From contig JAOTON010001129.1 of NCBI GenBank assembly GCA_034440635.1, positions 496,001-560,000 on the forward strand: a stretch of 64,000 bases of DNA. Direction: 5' to 3'. The position numbers and the translations under genes were made by a program. Every line of letters starts with the position of its first letter. Positions within the stretch are counted from its first letter, which is position 1. This DNA is from Lepas anatifera. Taxonomy: Eukaryota > Arthropoda > Thecostraca > Lepadidae. Positions 36,520 through 46,347 of the stretch are shown here, in pieces. Below the pieces are notes generated by a model, which ran no database searches, was not told where the DNA came from, and worked only from the letters and a program-made list of their open reading frames with translations.

Positions 36520-37713
36520 CCTTCGCCCGGGTGGGGGGTCTTTTAGACCCCCCTCGGGTTTTTCCGAAGCGACCAAAAAACGGCGGCGCGCAGCGCCGCC
36601 AAACTTGGTCTAGCTGTTCCTTCATCATTTTTACATCTTTCCTGTAAATTTTGGCTCAAGGTCATATCAGGTCAGGTCACCAGGCCAGGTGAAATGACCT
36701 CACCTCAAAAAATACTTAGGACCGCATAACTAAAAGAAGGGGGTAATCGATCAAGTTGAAACTCATACCACATATTGGGCCCACCAGGGGCTACAACATT
36801 TGTTCCGGGATTTTTGATATTGGTGAACTAAGGTCATGTGCAGAGCATGACCTCCCCATTGTCAATACATGGGGAAAATCACGAAATCAGCTTTTCTCAG
36901 TAAGTATGGATGGAATCAACTTCAAACATCGGTTGCGACTTGCTCTTAGCCCATTTCTGGAGCTGATGCCAAAATTTTTGACTTGTGACCTTTAAAAGAT
37001 CACCTTAGGTGAAATAAACATTTTTTTGTGTTTTTCTCTATAAATTTTGAATAAAATAAGATAGAGCTTTTATTTTGTCACCAAAGTGTTTGTATAGTCA
37101 CTGGAAGTCAAATGATATACATCATGACTATACCAGGTCAAGTTGGGTCAGACCGTTGACCTGGGTCAGGTCAAATTCTTAAATTTGACCTGGCATAGCA
37201 ATATCATATATCATTCGATTTGTATTGACGAGAGGATTGCAATGGTGCATAAGCTATGACTGTATCTTGTTTGGTTTGGAAGCTATTAGCGAAAAAGTAA
37301 ACGCCCTTATGCATGGGTGGCTATGGACATTCCCAAGAATATGCCCAATATTTAGTGACCTGTAGCTCCCTAGGCTTTGACCTGACACGAAAATGAATGC
37401 CACTGCAATGAAAGTGCATCTCAAGAGCTTTCGAATGGTGTTAGAAAAATGTTTCTAGCTATCATAGTTTCGGAGATATATGAGGTTTTCTTAGTACACC
37501 TCATATTAGCGATTTTGACCTATTTTGACCTCTGGTGACCTTGATATTGACCTGACAAGAAAAATGACTGAAATATTTTCGATATCATTTTCGAAGAGCT
37601 TTCGATTGCCGTTTTGCGCTTTTTCTAGCTCTCTTAGTTTTTGAGATCGTGGGGGTCTTTTTTTAGCCCCCCACCAGGGCGAAGGTGGCTCGTACCCGCC
37701 ACCGGGGCAAGGG
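36520..37713 (+). mobile_element. TTAA-flanked DNA element, 1.19 kb
   Basis: TTAA at 36516-36519 and 37714-37717. Ends CCTTCGCCCGGGTGG and, on the opposite strand of the right end, CCCTTGCCCCGGTGGC. The left half resembles 755-1590 and 50437-50760 (CTCGGGTTTTTCCG, GGCGGCGC, CATCATTTTTACA). The right half resembles 55640-56545. It is full of AGGTCA/TGACCT. No transposase. Confidence 0.88.
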
Positions 37714-37846
37714 TTAATATCGAAGAAAAAATAATTTTTGGTCTGTTCCTAATCACCAACGTGATGAGAATCCATCTATTCAAAGCAACTGCCTCAATTT
37801 TCATAAAAGCATCTGTTATTTTGATAGGAAGCTACAACTGTCTTAA

Positions 37847-38889
37847 CACCCGCCCCGGTGGGCCTCCGAGCAACCTTCGCCATGGTGGGGGTGTTCAAAC
37901 ACCCCCTCGAACTAGGCGCGTAAACGGGATAGTGAAAAAAACGTGAAGGCTGGTGGATAATTCATAAAAAAATCATGAAGAAACTACCTTCATCACTTTT
38001 TGGTTCAGGTCAATATTGAGGTCATGAAGGTCATATAAGGTGGCATGTTAGAGAATAGTTTCGGGCTCTAGCGTCTGACAAAAGTTTAGTTAGACTAATT
38101 GTGTAGGTACCATTCGCTTCCTTTCGCTACGGTAAATCGAATGATGTATAAGATGACTACACTAGGTCAAAACACAGAAATGACCTGACCTGAGGTCAGG
38201 TCAAGGTCGCTTTCTGACGTAACAAAGTCACTATGTACATCAATCGACTCACAATAACAATCTAAACGTAATGGGTTCTAAATAAAAGCTTTATCGTCAT
38301 TTCCTGCAACGGGCCCAGGATACTACGATTCGGAGACTATGAAGGCATTCTCCGCCGTATCTACACAAATACAGCCAAATTTCTGTTTTCCCTATGCATT
38401 TCCAATGGAGAGGTCATGATCCGTACCTGACCTTAGGTCATCGATATGAAAAATCACAGAATATATATTTTAGTACTAGGTGGGTCCATTATGTAGTATG
38501 AATTTGAAATATATAGATAAGATTGTATAACAGTGGTTGACAGATATTAACACTTAAACCAACACAGCAGGCAGATGAACGCGTTTCGACAAAAATTGTC
38601 TTCTTCAGCATCTATGGTAGGAGGGATCCCTCCTACCATAGATGCTGAAGAAGACAATTTTTGTCGAAACGCGTTCATCTGCCTGCTGTGTTGGTTTAAG
38701 TGTTAATAGATTAGATTATTATAGATAGATCTCTTCCTACTTATACCACCTTAAACATTTTTGGAGGTGAGGTCACTTGACTTGCACTGGTGACATGATT
38801 TGAGATGATCCAATCTTAAAATTTTGGGGAAAGTTGCGGAATTGATGAAGGATAAGGGGTGCCAAGTGAGGCACTCCACCGGGGCGAGC
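37847..38889 (+). mobile_element. TTAA-flanked DNA element hosting a palindrome
   Basis: TTAA at 37843-37846 and 38890-38893. Ends CACCCGCCCCGGTGGG and, opposite strand, GCTCGCCCCGGTGGAG. Related to 23944-25467. Compared with that copy it contains extra sequence around 38510-38730, centred on the perfect palindrome at 38545-38708. Only about 130 bp separate it from the preceding TTAA element. Confidence 0.85.
38545..38708. mobile_element. Perfect 164-bp palindrome with hammerhead-like cores
   Basis: Two 82-bp arms identical in inverted orientation with no spacer; centre GGGATCCC at 38623-38630. On either strand the inner part reads CTGAAGA, a GACAA-TTT-TTGTC hairpin, GAAA, CGCG and then TT, with a stem closing the motif: AGATG upstream (38640-38644) pairs with CATCT downstream (38676-38680). 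This is hammerhead ribozyme topology with a minimal stem III. The element sits inside a TTAA-flanked element. A fold-back sequencing artefact would also produce perfect arms. Confidence 0.85.
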
Positions 38890-38893
38890 TTAA

Positions 38894-39579
38894 CAGAGAA
38901 GCCAATGGCAGATGCCACGGAAACCCTAGTCTGCCCGGACAAAAGCATAGTTTGCTACCAAATGTAGCATCTATGAGCGTTTCTTATGCAGTATATATTT
39001 GACCAGATTGTGAAGCGGCATACTGTATGAGTAATATCGCAAAAAATCTGGCCATTTATTAACAGGGTTAAAATTTTCTCGCAAAAAGCTCCTTGAAGTT
39101 GGCTGCAGACGCAATAAGTCCAGTTACCCAGTCAGAAACCGCAGCTGGACGGCCGCTCATCCATCGCTGATCAGCAGTTGGGTGGGAGGCGGGCGCCTGG
39201 CCTTTCAATGAATGTGACTGAAGTGCAAAGCTAGCATAGGCGGTTCATGCAGCGAACTTGCATTTGAAGATGGACGTCGAAGTTCATCTTTAGACATTCA
39301 ATCCAGTTAAATATTCATTTCGTCGAACTTCAGGCGCATACCACACATTTTGTTTTTCATCCATTCCCCGTCAGAAAATCACAATCGAGTATAATGGTTT
39401 TTACCCAAAATATGCAGCTATATCCTCTCTTAGATTGACGTGCCACCCTCCAAGTTGCGCAATATTCATATCTTGTCAGAAACAGTCGGTTTTGTTCCCC
39501 GGGCCGCCCCAGTCACTAAGCCGGTAATGGGCACCGGCTATGGTCCTGGATGCCTGAACTGAGGCCTGGTTATTTTTGG
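38894..39579. other. Unrecognised stretch
   Basis: No gene or repeat recognised; it may include 5' remnants of the following LINE. Confidence 0.35.
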
Positions 39580-39589
39580 AAAGAACGGC

Positions 39590-40490
39590 TCCATTCAATA
39601 GTAATTTTCTTTCCATCCCGAAGATTTTTTGTGCACGCGGAAGGTTATTGCGACCCATTTTGTAATAGCTGTGGAGACATAGAAACAATACAACACCTTT
39701 TTGTAGAGTGCAGAGAGGTTATAAATTGTTGGGACGAACTAGTTCAAAGAATTAACTTAAAGCCGGCTCACAAAAGCATTTCATTGGAAACTCTAGAAGC
39801 ATTATTTTTGGCTCACTTAAAACATTAGATGTTGTTAATCTCACAGTCTTCACTGCAAGACAGTTCAGTGTGAATCGGAGATTTAAAGAGGAAGGAATCA
39901 GAATGACAGTCTTTTTGAATATCTGGAGAAACTTTTTTCAAATGGAGCAAGTCATTTCAAGGAACACCAAAATTATGGATATATTTAACGAAAAATGGCG
40001 TCGATTCGTTAACGAAAACTTTGAGCTTGACGTTTAAGTTGTTCGGACTGATGTCTCTGATGCCGGCTGCGTGCCCATGACTGAAGGCGTAGATTGTTGC
40101 AATCTTCACCGCTCGAATTTTGGGTAGTGCAGCCATCCTTGAGTTTGTCAGATTACAAAATGGCATTGTTCGCGAAAAGCTCTTTCGGGAGATGTTAAAT
40201 TTGACGCAGCAAAATATACAAGAATGGGCTCGGGATGTGCAAAGATACAGCAAAAGCGCAGCGGAAGAATTCAAATTTCAGAAAAAGTTACTAAAAAGGA
40301 AATTGCGGACTACATACTTGGAATCTACGCATGAAACTATCAAAAACTAGAAAAAAATATTAGTTGTCGTCTTAAATATCTTATACGTTAGCGTTGAGGC
40401 AGTGTGTGATGTAATGTCTTATTGGTTGGTTCCGGCTGTAATTGGGTTTACACATATCTGTGATAAGCCTGAATAAATGAAAATACTGTA
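39590..40490 (+). pseudogene. LINE 3' end: RT C-terminal domain and 3' UTR
   Basis: The C-terminal Cys/His motif of LINE ORF2 is clear: CNSCGDIETIQHLFVEC, followed by a Trp (INCWDEL), the same pattern as CKHC...ETLAHKLWHC in the minus-strand LINE at 14.9 kb. After a frameshift near 39820 the protein continues (FTARQFSVNRRFKEEG, FLNIWRNFFQME, FNEKWRRFVNENF) to a TAA at 40035-40037. About 450 bp of 3' region follow, including a short unassigned frame (40120-40350), ending near ATAAGCCTGAATAAATGAAA at 40464-40483. 5' truncated, as is normal for LINE copies. Confidence 0.75.
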
Positions 40491-40658
40491 TGAATATATG
40501 ACTATATTTATTTATCGCCAACGGGTTTGAATACCCAATTATAGGTTAAGTCGTCTTAAGATTAAAATAAACACTTGTCACTCCATTAAAATAAATGTTC
40601 GCCACATACACACTTCAGGTCAGTACAGCAAGTTCATAAACTAACAAATGCTAACACT

Positions 40659-41142
40659 TCATACTCTTGGAATCGCCGTGCACGAAGTCAATTGTTTCTT
40701 AATACACCTAATTGAGTCAGTAAGTAAATCACTATTTGGCGAGTACGCAAGGAAATGATTTGCCTTCCTAGTTATGCGTATGAACATGCCTGACTTAACA
40801 GTGTTAACTCTCCCGAATGGTACATTAAAAAGAGTCATTGGAGCGTTCCTGGTCAGTCTAGGTGGTACGTGAAGAGTGAAACAGTTCAGTAGATAAGACG
40901 ATGAAATGAGACCTCTAAACTGCTTATGTATAAATAAAACATCGAACTGATCTCGTCTGGCCTCCAGTGGTCTAATTTTTATAAAGCAATAGCAGCTGGT
41001 CATAATCTGCGGACATACAGAGCGGTTCCGAGTGCTGAGACAACCACATCAACAACTTGTGCTGTATCCGCTCGACCCGCATAAGATGAGACTCGGCGGC
41101 TGCAGCCCAAATTGTTGAACAACACTCCAGAACTGATCTGAC
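40659..41142 (-). pseudogene. Jockey/CR1-like LINE, third fragment (RT C-terminus)
   Basis: Minus strand: NVRSVLECCSTIWAAAAES, then VERIQHKLL and, after a frameshift near 40980-41000, PLEARRDQFDVLFIHKQ. These are the C-terminal signature of Jockey-superfamily RTs (VRS-LEY-S--W, ERVQ--FL, L--RR---D--FLYK). It directly abuts the ATTT duplication (41143-41146) of the 6.48-kb inserted element; its upstream half lies at 47629-47909. Confidence 0.85.
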
Positions 41143-41894
41143 ATTTGGGGCGTTCCAGGACAAATCGACCAGACACCACCTGGATTGTACATAGCATAGT
41201 CTCAGATTTCGTTCCAAATTCGTACACAGGGTATCAGTGGCGTAGAGTTCAGATTTCAGAACATTTATTATCTCAAAATTCGGATTTTGGAGTTACAGCT
41301 TGCCGAAAATCGTTAAAATCCATGTTTTTGGCAAAACATGGTGGCATACAATCATCATTTTCTGTGTAACCTTCGTTATGGATGCTCATTTAAAACGTGA
41401 TTGTATTTAAAATTATAATATCCAACTTTAATGATCTATTTTTTCAAAAATTATTCTTTCTAAGTTTTTGAAAATTTGTATTCAATTTTTAAAACATTTT
41501 TCTCTAAGTGTGGCCAGTGATTAATCTTAAAATAACCTACAAAAAATGTTTTCCTGTGCCTGTGCTTTCTCATAACATCAATAAGATTTTGCGTTCTTGA
41601 ATTTATTAATGTCTAATCAACGAAAGAGTGACGCCATGCGCGCGAAAATTGGACGCCCGGTGCGCCCCACCGATGGCCGACTGGCACTTCGGCCAACCGA
41701 CGACACGCACGCGTGTGGTGCTCAGCGGAGACTATGGGTTAGAAGTTTGTTGCTAGGGCAAACATGCATCTACATAAACACATGGAATTGTGGATTTTTT
41801 GAGGTAAGGGTGTGCCGTTGACAAAACATATTTTCCATTTAACGATAAAGGTAAAGGTACACGCTGACAAATTGGATATTAAATATGTTACAAA

Positions 41895-41940
41895 TCAAAC
41901 ACACGGACGCGTTTCAATACTTCTTCAGCGTATGTTTGAA
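41895..41940 (-). ncRNA. Hammerhead-ribozyme-like motif, left arm
   Basis: Minus strand order: TTCAAACATACG, CTGAAGA, AGTATT, GAAA, CGCGTC, CGTGTGTTTGA. The first and last segments pair over eleven contiguous positions (one G-U) to form stem I. CTGAAGA matches the conserved CUGANGA, GAAA is present, and GTC precedes the predicted cleavage position, as in natural hammerheads. Stem II is very short here and stem III minimal. The right arm (42142-42187) keeps the same layout. Confidence 0.5.
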
Positions 41941-42141
41941 GAGAAGAACTGTTTGTCGACGAATGCAGGTTCCTGGGAACTCACGTGAGACTAAACGTGA
42001 ATAATATTTGCCAATATTTTTTGATATTGCGAAGTTCCCTCATTTGGAATTTAGATTTTCATTTTGTTCAATTAGGGCCGACTCCAAAAACTTTCTTCTA
42101 TTTTTTCGACGAACTGCATTCGTCGACAGACAGTTCTCCTC

Positions 42142-42187
42142 TTCAAACATACGCTGAAAAAGTGTCGAAACGCGTCCGTGTGTTTGA
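42142..42187 (+). ncRNA. Hammerhead-ribozyme-like motif, right arm, core mutated
   Basis: Plus strand order: TTCAAACATACG, CTGAAAA, AGTGTC, GAAA, CGCGTC, CGTGTGTTTGA. Stem I and GAAA/GTC are intact, but the core reads CTGAAAA instead of CTGANGA (G8 lost), so this arm should be inactive if the motif is a ribozyme. Confidence 0.42.
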
Positions 42188-42235
42188 TTTTTAATATATT
42201 TTATATCCTATTTGTCGGTGTGTACCTTTACCTTT

Positions 42236-44024
42236 AACCTGTCAAATGGCTCTTTAGTATTTTCTAGTCTTCCTTTTTCTTTCATCTTTTGTTTTCGGCT
42301 TCAGTAAGGTTTTAGTAAACAAGTAAGGAACGTAAACAACATACGTGATAAAGTATATGCTTGGAAGCAAGGTGGAATGAATATTATTCAGGTCCTGGGT
42401 GGACGCGAATTCATAGCTAAAGGGCTGTTTTATGACAGTAGTGTACTAGATTTAGTGGCATTTGGTTTGGTTCACCAGCAGAGGGGGCAGAGGAGGCTGA
42501 ATCAATTTACCAAAAGACAGTTTTAATTTATATTGAGGCATGGAAGTGACCTACTTTGGTTCAGAATTTGGATGAAGTTCCCCCATAACGTTTGCCACTT
42601 CGATTCTGAAATAAAATGGCAAATCCCAAGCACATCCCATACTGTTTTGAAAAAGGTAATACGAGATTGAAAGCACACAGCGAAGAATAAGCCAACTTCA
42701 AAGGATCAGTTCAAACAAAAGCCTACACACCCAGTGAGTCAGTCGATGGTGATTGTGTCTCTGCAGCGAGCAGCTCTTCAGTACCTGCCTCCGGCTGCTG
42801 TCTGGCTCTTCTTGAGCAATTGTGACATTTTCCGAATTCAAATTTACTCTGTCATGTAACTAGGCGTCTTTTGCGGAGAACACTCGACGGGGTCAGCACC
42901 AGAGGTTCTTTTTTTGGTCCCGGCGTCCTGGAGCCGGGACCGGATGCTGGGCCCGGCCGGGACTTTGCCGGGATCAACTGGGTCTGTATCGGGACTTCTG
43001 AGGATTGGAGAGCGTAATAGTTTTAACTAGAACCTGTGTTTCTTGGGGCCCATATCAGATTGAGATTAGTTAATTTTTACCAATTAAGTTAGTTTTCCCT
43101 TACCATTTGACGAATAAATAACCTAATAGGGCTAACTACGCACATATCAATCGTCTTACTTGAACCTATATGGGGCTGATCATAAATGACGTCACAGGGG
43201 AGGGGGGCGTCAGGCCGAAAAATGATATACCATGGCCAAGGCTGGAGATCTCTTTTCGATCCGGAGGGTTTTGGGTGGGCTAACGCTGGCACGGCAATAC
43301 AAGTCCTAATTTAGTTGTAGAAGCTCTATTTGAAAATAAAATTAAATAACAAACTTACACATAATTCATGGCTGAAATAGAAAAAAGAAGTCACTGATTG
43401 AAACGTATAGGACAATGCTGCAAATCTTTTTATTAACCCGACTTTTTTGTCGGCACCAATGCCAGGACCACGTTGGGTCTTGCCGGGACCAGTCGAGGCC
43501 TGCCGGCGCCGGGACTGACGCCGGCACCAAGAATCTAGAAAAAGCAAATCCTCTAGTCAGCACAATAAGTACAGGTATCCCACGGCATTCTACCACTGCT
43601 CTGTCGCACAAATTGTGAACACCGACAGCAGAAAATTGGCGTCCAAAACGAAGTAGCCACCTTAAAATCTCCATTTGACATCCAACTGCCCAAGTAACAA
43701 TGGCATACTAACTGTGGAGGATGTGCTCCCAGCTTCATGAGCTGCGCACTGGACATCTGACACCTCGCGCGTGTCATAAAGGCACTGACGCACAAACCGG
43801 GGTGGGGAACGCACAACTGCGGCCAAGGTTCATCCATGTTGGATACGATGTCGTTTCAACATGTAAAACAGACCAAGCTTGCAAAAACGAACAAGTCTCT
43901 TCATTTTCAAAATCCACATGTATGGGCCAAATCCGTAATCGATTTTATTGGCCACGTTAAGATATGGCGAGTCGTACGCCCTTAACCGAATTAAAATTGA
44001 TCGATTTCAAACTTTTGTTGAACA
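42236..44024. other. Interior of the 6.48-kb element, unrecognised
   Basis: No transposase or other protein recognised. 43200-43310 resembles the inverted-repeat arm DNA near 30840-30930 (GCTGGAGATCTCTT, AACGCTGGCAC, AATACAAG). At 42915-42975 and 43440-43530 there are CCGGGACC-type GC-rich motifs. Confidence 0.45.
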
Positions 44025-44613
44025 GTTGATAAGGTGGTCACTGGCCTGTCCCCTCAAATCCAGATGGAAAAACACTGAAGATTGTATATTCGGGCACAGC
44101 CTTTCATCAGAATCATGTAGTGAATATCACAAATTCTCAGTCATAGTGTAGCCAGACCTCAAATTGAACTTCACACAAATGCCTTTAAAATGATTTGTTT
44201 AAAAGAAATTGGATGTCGTGACAACAACGATCTGGTACCTCGAATCTAAGAGTAATGCCGACAATACAACAAAACTACACCAGTATTTGTGTGACAGACT
44301 TTTCTATTATTTCAGCCAAACACTAGCTTTTCATTAATAATGAAAAAATTCGCTGAAGTATCTTAATCAGTTATTTGTATATTTCTGTTGTTATTATTTA
44401 TTTTATTTTTGTAATTGACCGCAGCCAAAATCCTAACAATAACTACTTATTTAGCACTGGTACACGTGATACTAGATCGGTGTAATGTCTACAAACTTCC
44501 CCCTTTAATTCAGCCTGATGTTATATTTTACTATAAATGCCAGGCTCGAATTATTTAGTTAAGATTGTACTTAGTGTTCAGGATCAACTTATCCCTAATC
44601 TCAATCCATTGCA

Positions 44614-46347
44614 TAATATTAGTTAATATGGTTTATAATTGAACGTCCTGGCCTATTATGCAGGTCTAAGATAGGCTACCATTTAACAGCAGTGGTTTAA
44701 GAGGTAAGGGAGGGACCAGGGTAAGAATATGTGTTCTGGGGTAGGCCATAATGTTTTTCTGATGCTAGACGTATACGCATTTGACGCTTAACTTTGGACC
44801 AGATGTACAGTCTGGAGAAATGGGCTATGATTGTTGAATCAGTTTAACTAGTCGGAAGTGATGGGCTTAGGTCAAAGGTACGGCTCAGGTCTCGTTTTTT
44901 TAGGCTCATCATTGATGCTGCTTTTCTGCAGCCAGATGCATACTCATTCGACGCTTAACCCGTGCCCCTCCGGGGGTCCGGCGCCACCTTCGCCCCACCG
45001 GGGGGCCATCGATGCCCCCTCTAACTCCGAAAATATGGGCGTTAGTGCAAATCTGCAAAGTGCACTAGAAAGCTCGCGTGAATTCAGTAAGAAATTACTT
45101 CACATATTTTAGTGCTCAGGTCAATGGTTTCACCTACAGAGGTCAAATTAGGTTAAGATCGGCTATTTTCACTCAAATATGCAATGATTAAGCAAACTGG
45201 GCATAACTCTTAGTATGTCATTAGAGCTATTGAGGCCTGGTAAAGTACATTTGATAGCAAATTGCCAGTACTTTTTCCGGTATGTGGAACGTAAAGACCT
45301 CCCGCCTGTGGTTTGACCTCCAGAGGTCACCTTATGACCTAATATGACCTGAGGTCACGAAAGGTCAAAAAGTGACCTTGCCGTATATCGCATGAAAGCC
45401 AGTAATGAGACATACACGATGGTGTTTGATTCAGCGCTCTAGCTTAATTAAGCCAAAAGTTATCGCCAAAATTATGTTTTTGACCCCTGGTGACCTTGGA
45501 TGACTTCGGAGAGGTCAAAGGGCAAATATGACCCCTGGGATCCGTGAAAGGGTGTCCAAAAACGCTTTTCTGAGTAGGCCGAGCATTTGCATTCGTTTTT
45601 ATGGCTTTTAGATCATAAGATAGCTTTTTCCCATGTTTTTCAATGGGAGAGGTCACCTCGTGACCTGACCTCAGGGCACGAAATCGAAAAAATCCCAGAT
45701 ATACACCTTGTACACCCTGGAGGGGTCACGAAGTGTAGGAAGTTTCAAATCGATCGACTTCGAAATGTAGCTCTTACAGAGCTCTAAAGTTGAAGTGAGG
45801 TGACCTTGGTTGACCTCGTCTGGTGACCTGACCTTGGGTGACCCGGGGTAAAAAATTTCAGGGATGATGGGAAAATGATGCAGTGAGAGGTAGAGCCCTC
45901 AACCGTGGTGCTGCGCCCCGTCGTTTTTCTGCTATCCCGGAAAAACCTTAGGGGGCATCGATGGCCCTCCCGGTGGGGCGAGGGCTAAAGTTGGGCCAGA
46001 GGTACAGACTAGGGAAAAGGCTTTGTTAATTATTGATGAGATTAACTAGCGCAAAGAGATGGATTGATTTTAGGGGTACGTACTGGGGTTGGGGTTTTGA
46101 AATATGCAAATAATTATTGATAATACTTTTCTGCATCCAGACTATACTCATTCGACGCTAAAAGTTGGGACAGAGGTACAGGCTGAGGAAAAGGACTTAT
46201 TTATAAATGATTGATCACAATAACTAGCTATGAGAGATGGCTTTGTTTAAGGGGTACATACTATGGGGAAGGGTTGTTGAATAAGTATAATATAAAAAAA
46301 TGATAATGATTTTTTGCAGCCAGACGTATACTCATTCGACGCAACTT
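44614..46347 (+). repeat. Tandem units of 167-184 bp
   Basis: The motif GACGC after TACTCATTC or GCATTT recurs at 44783, 44950, 46154 and 46338. Spacing is 167 and 184 bp, and about 174 bp for the middle unit once the inserted TTAA element is subtracted. Units share TTTGGACCAGATGTACAG-like and AACTAG-like blocks. Confidence 0.85.
44959..45984 (+). mobile_element. TTAA-flanked 1-kb DNA element, copy 3
   Basis: Left TTAA 44955-44958, right CTAA 45985-45988 (one substitution). It inserted into a tandem unit. Neighbouring units show the uninterrupted site at 44783-44800 (GACGCTTAACTTTGG) and 46154-46166 (GACGCTAAAAGTTGG). Terminal sequences CCCGTGCCCCTCCGGGG and, opposite strand, CCCTCGCCCCACCGGGAGGG. 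Interior as copies 1 and 2. Confidence 0.93.

Larger units (their letters stand above)
41847..42235. mobile_element. 389-bp inverted-repeat element with hammerhead-like arms
   Basis: Terminal inverted repeats about 120 bp long begin AAAGGTAAAGGTACAC and run inward past CGGACGCGTTTC to GTCGACGAATGCAG. The middle (about 41970-42110) is unrelated AT-rich sequence. No coding capacity. Target duplication not established. Confidence 0.85.

Noticed and set aside
40120..40350. 76-codon plus-strand gene with a basic helix
   Set aside because: It lies in the 3' region of a LINE copy, has no homologue I recognise, and is overlapped by an equally long minus-strand frame.
41839..42237. TTAA target duplication for the 389-bp inverted-repeat element
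   Set aside because: TTAA occurs at both sides but at different distances from the inverted repeats (four extra bases on the left), so it is probably coincidence.
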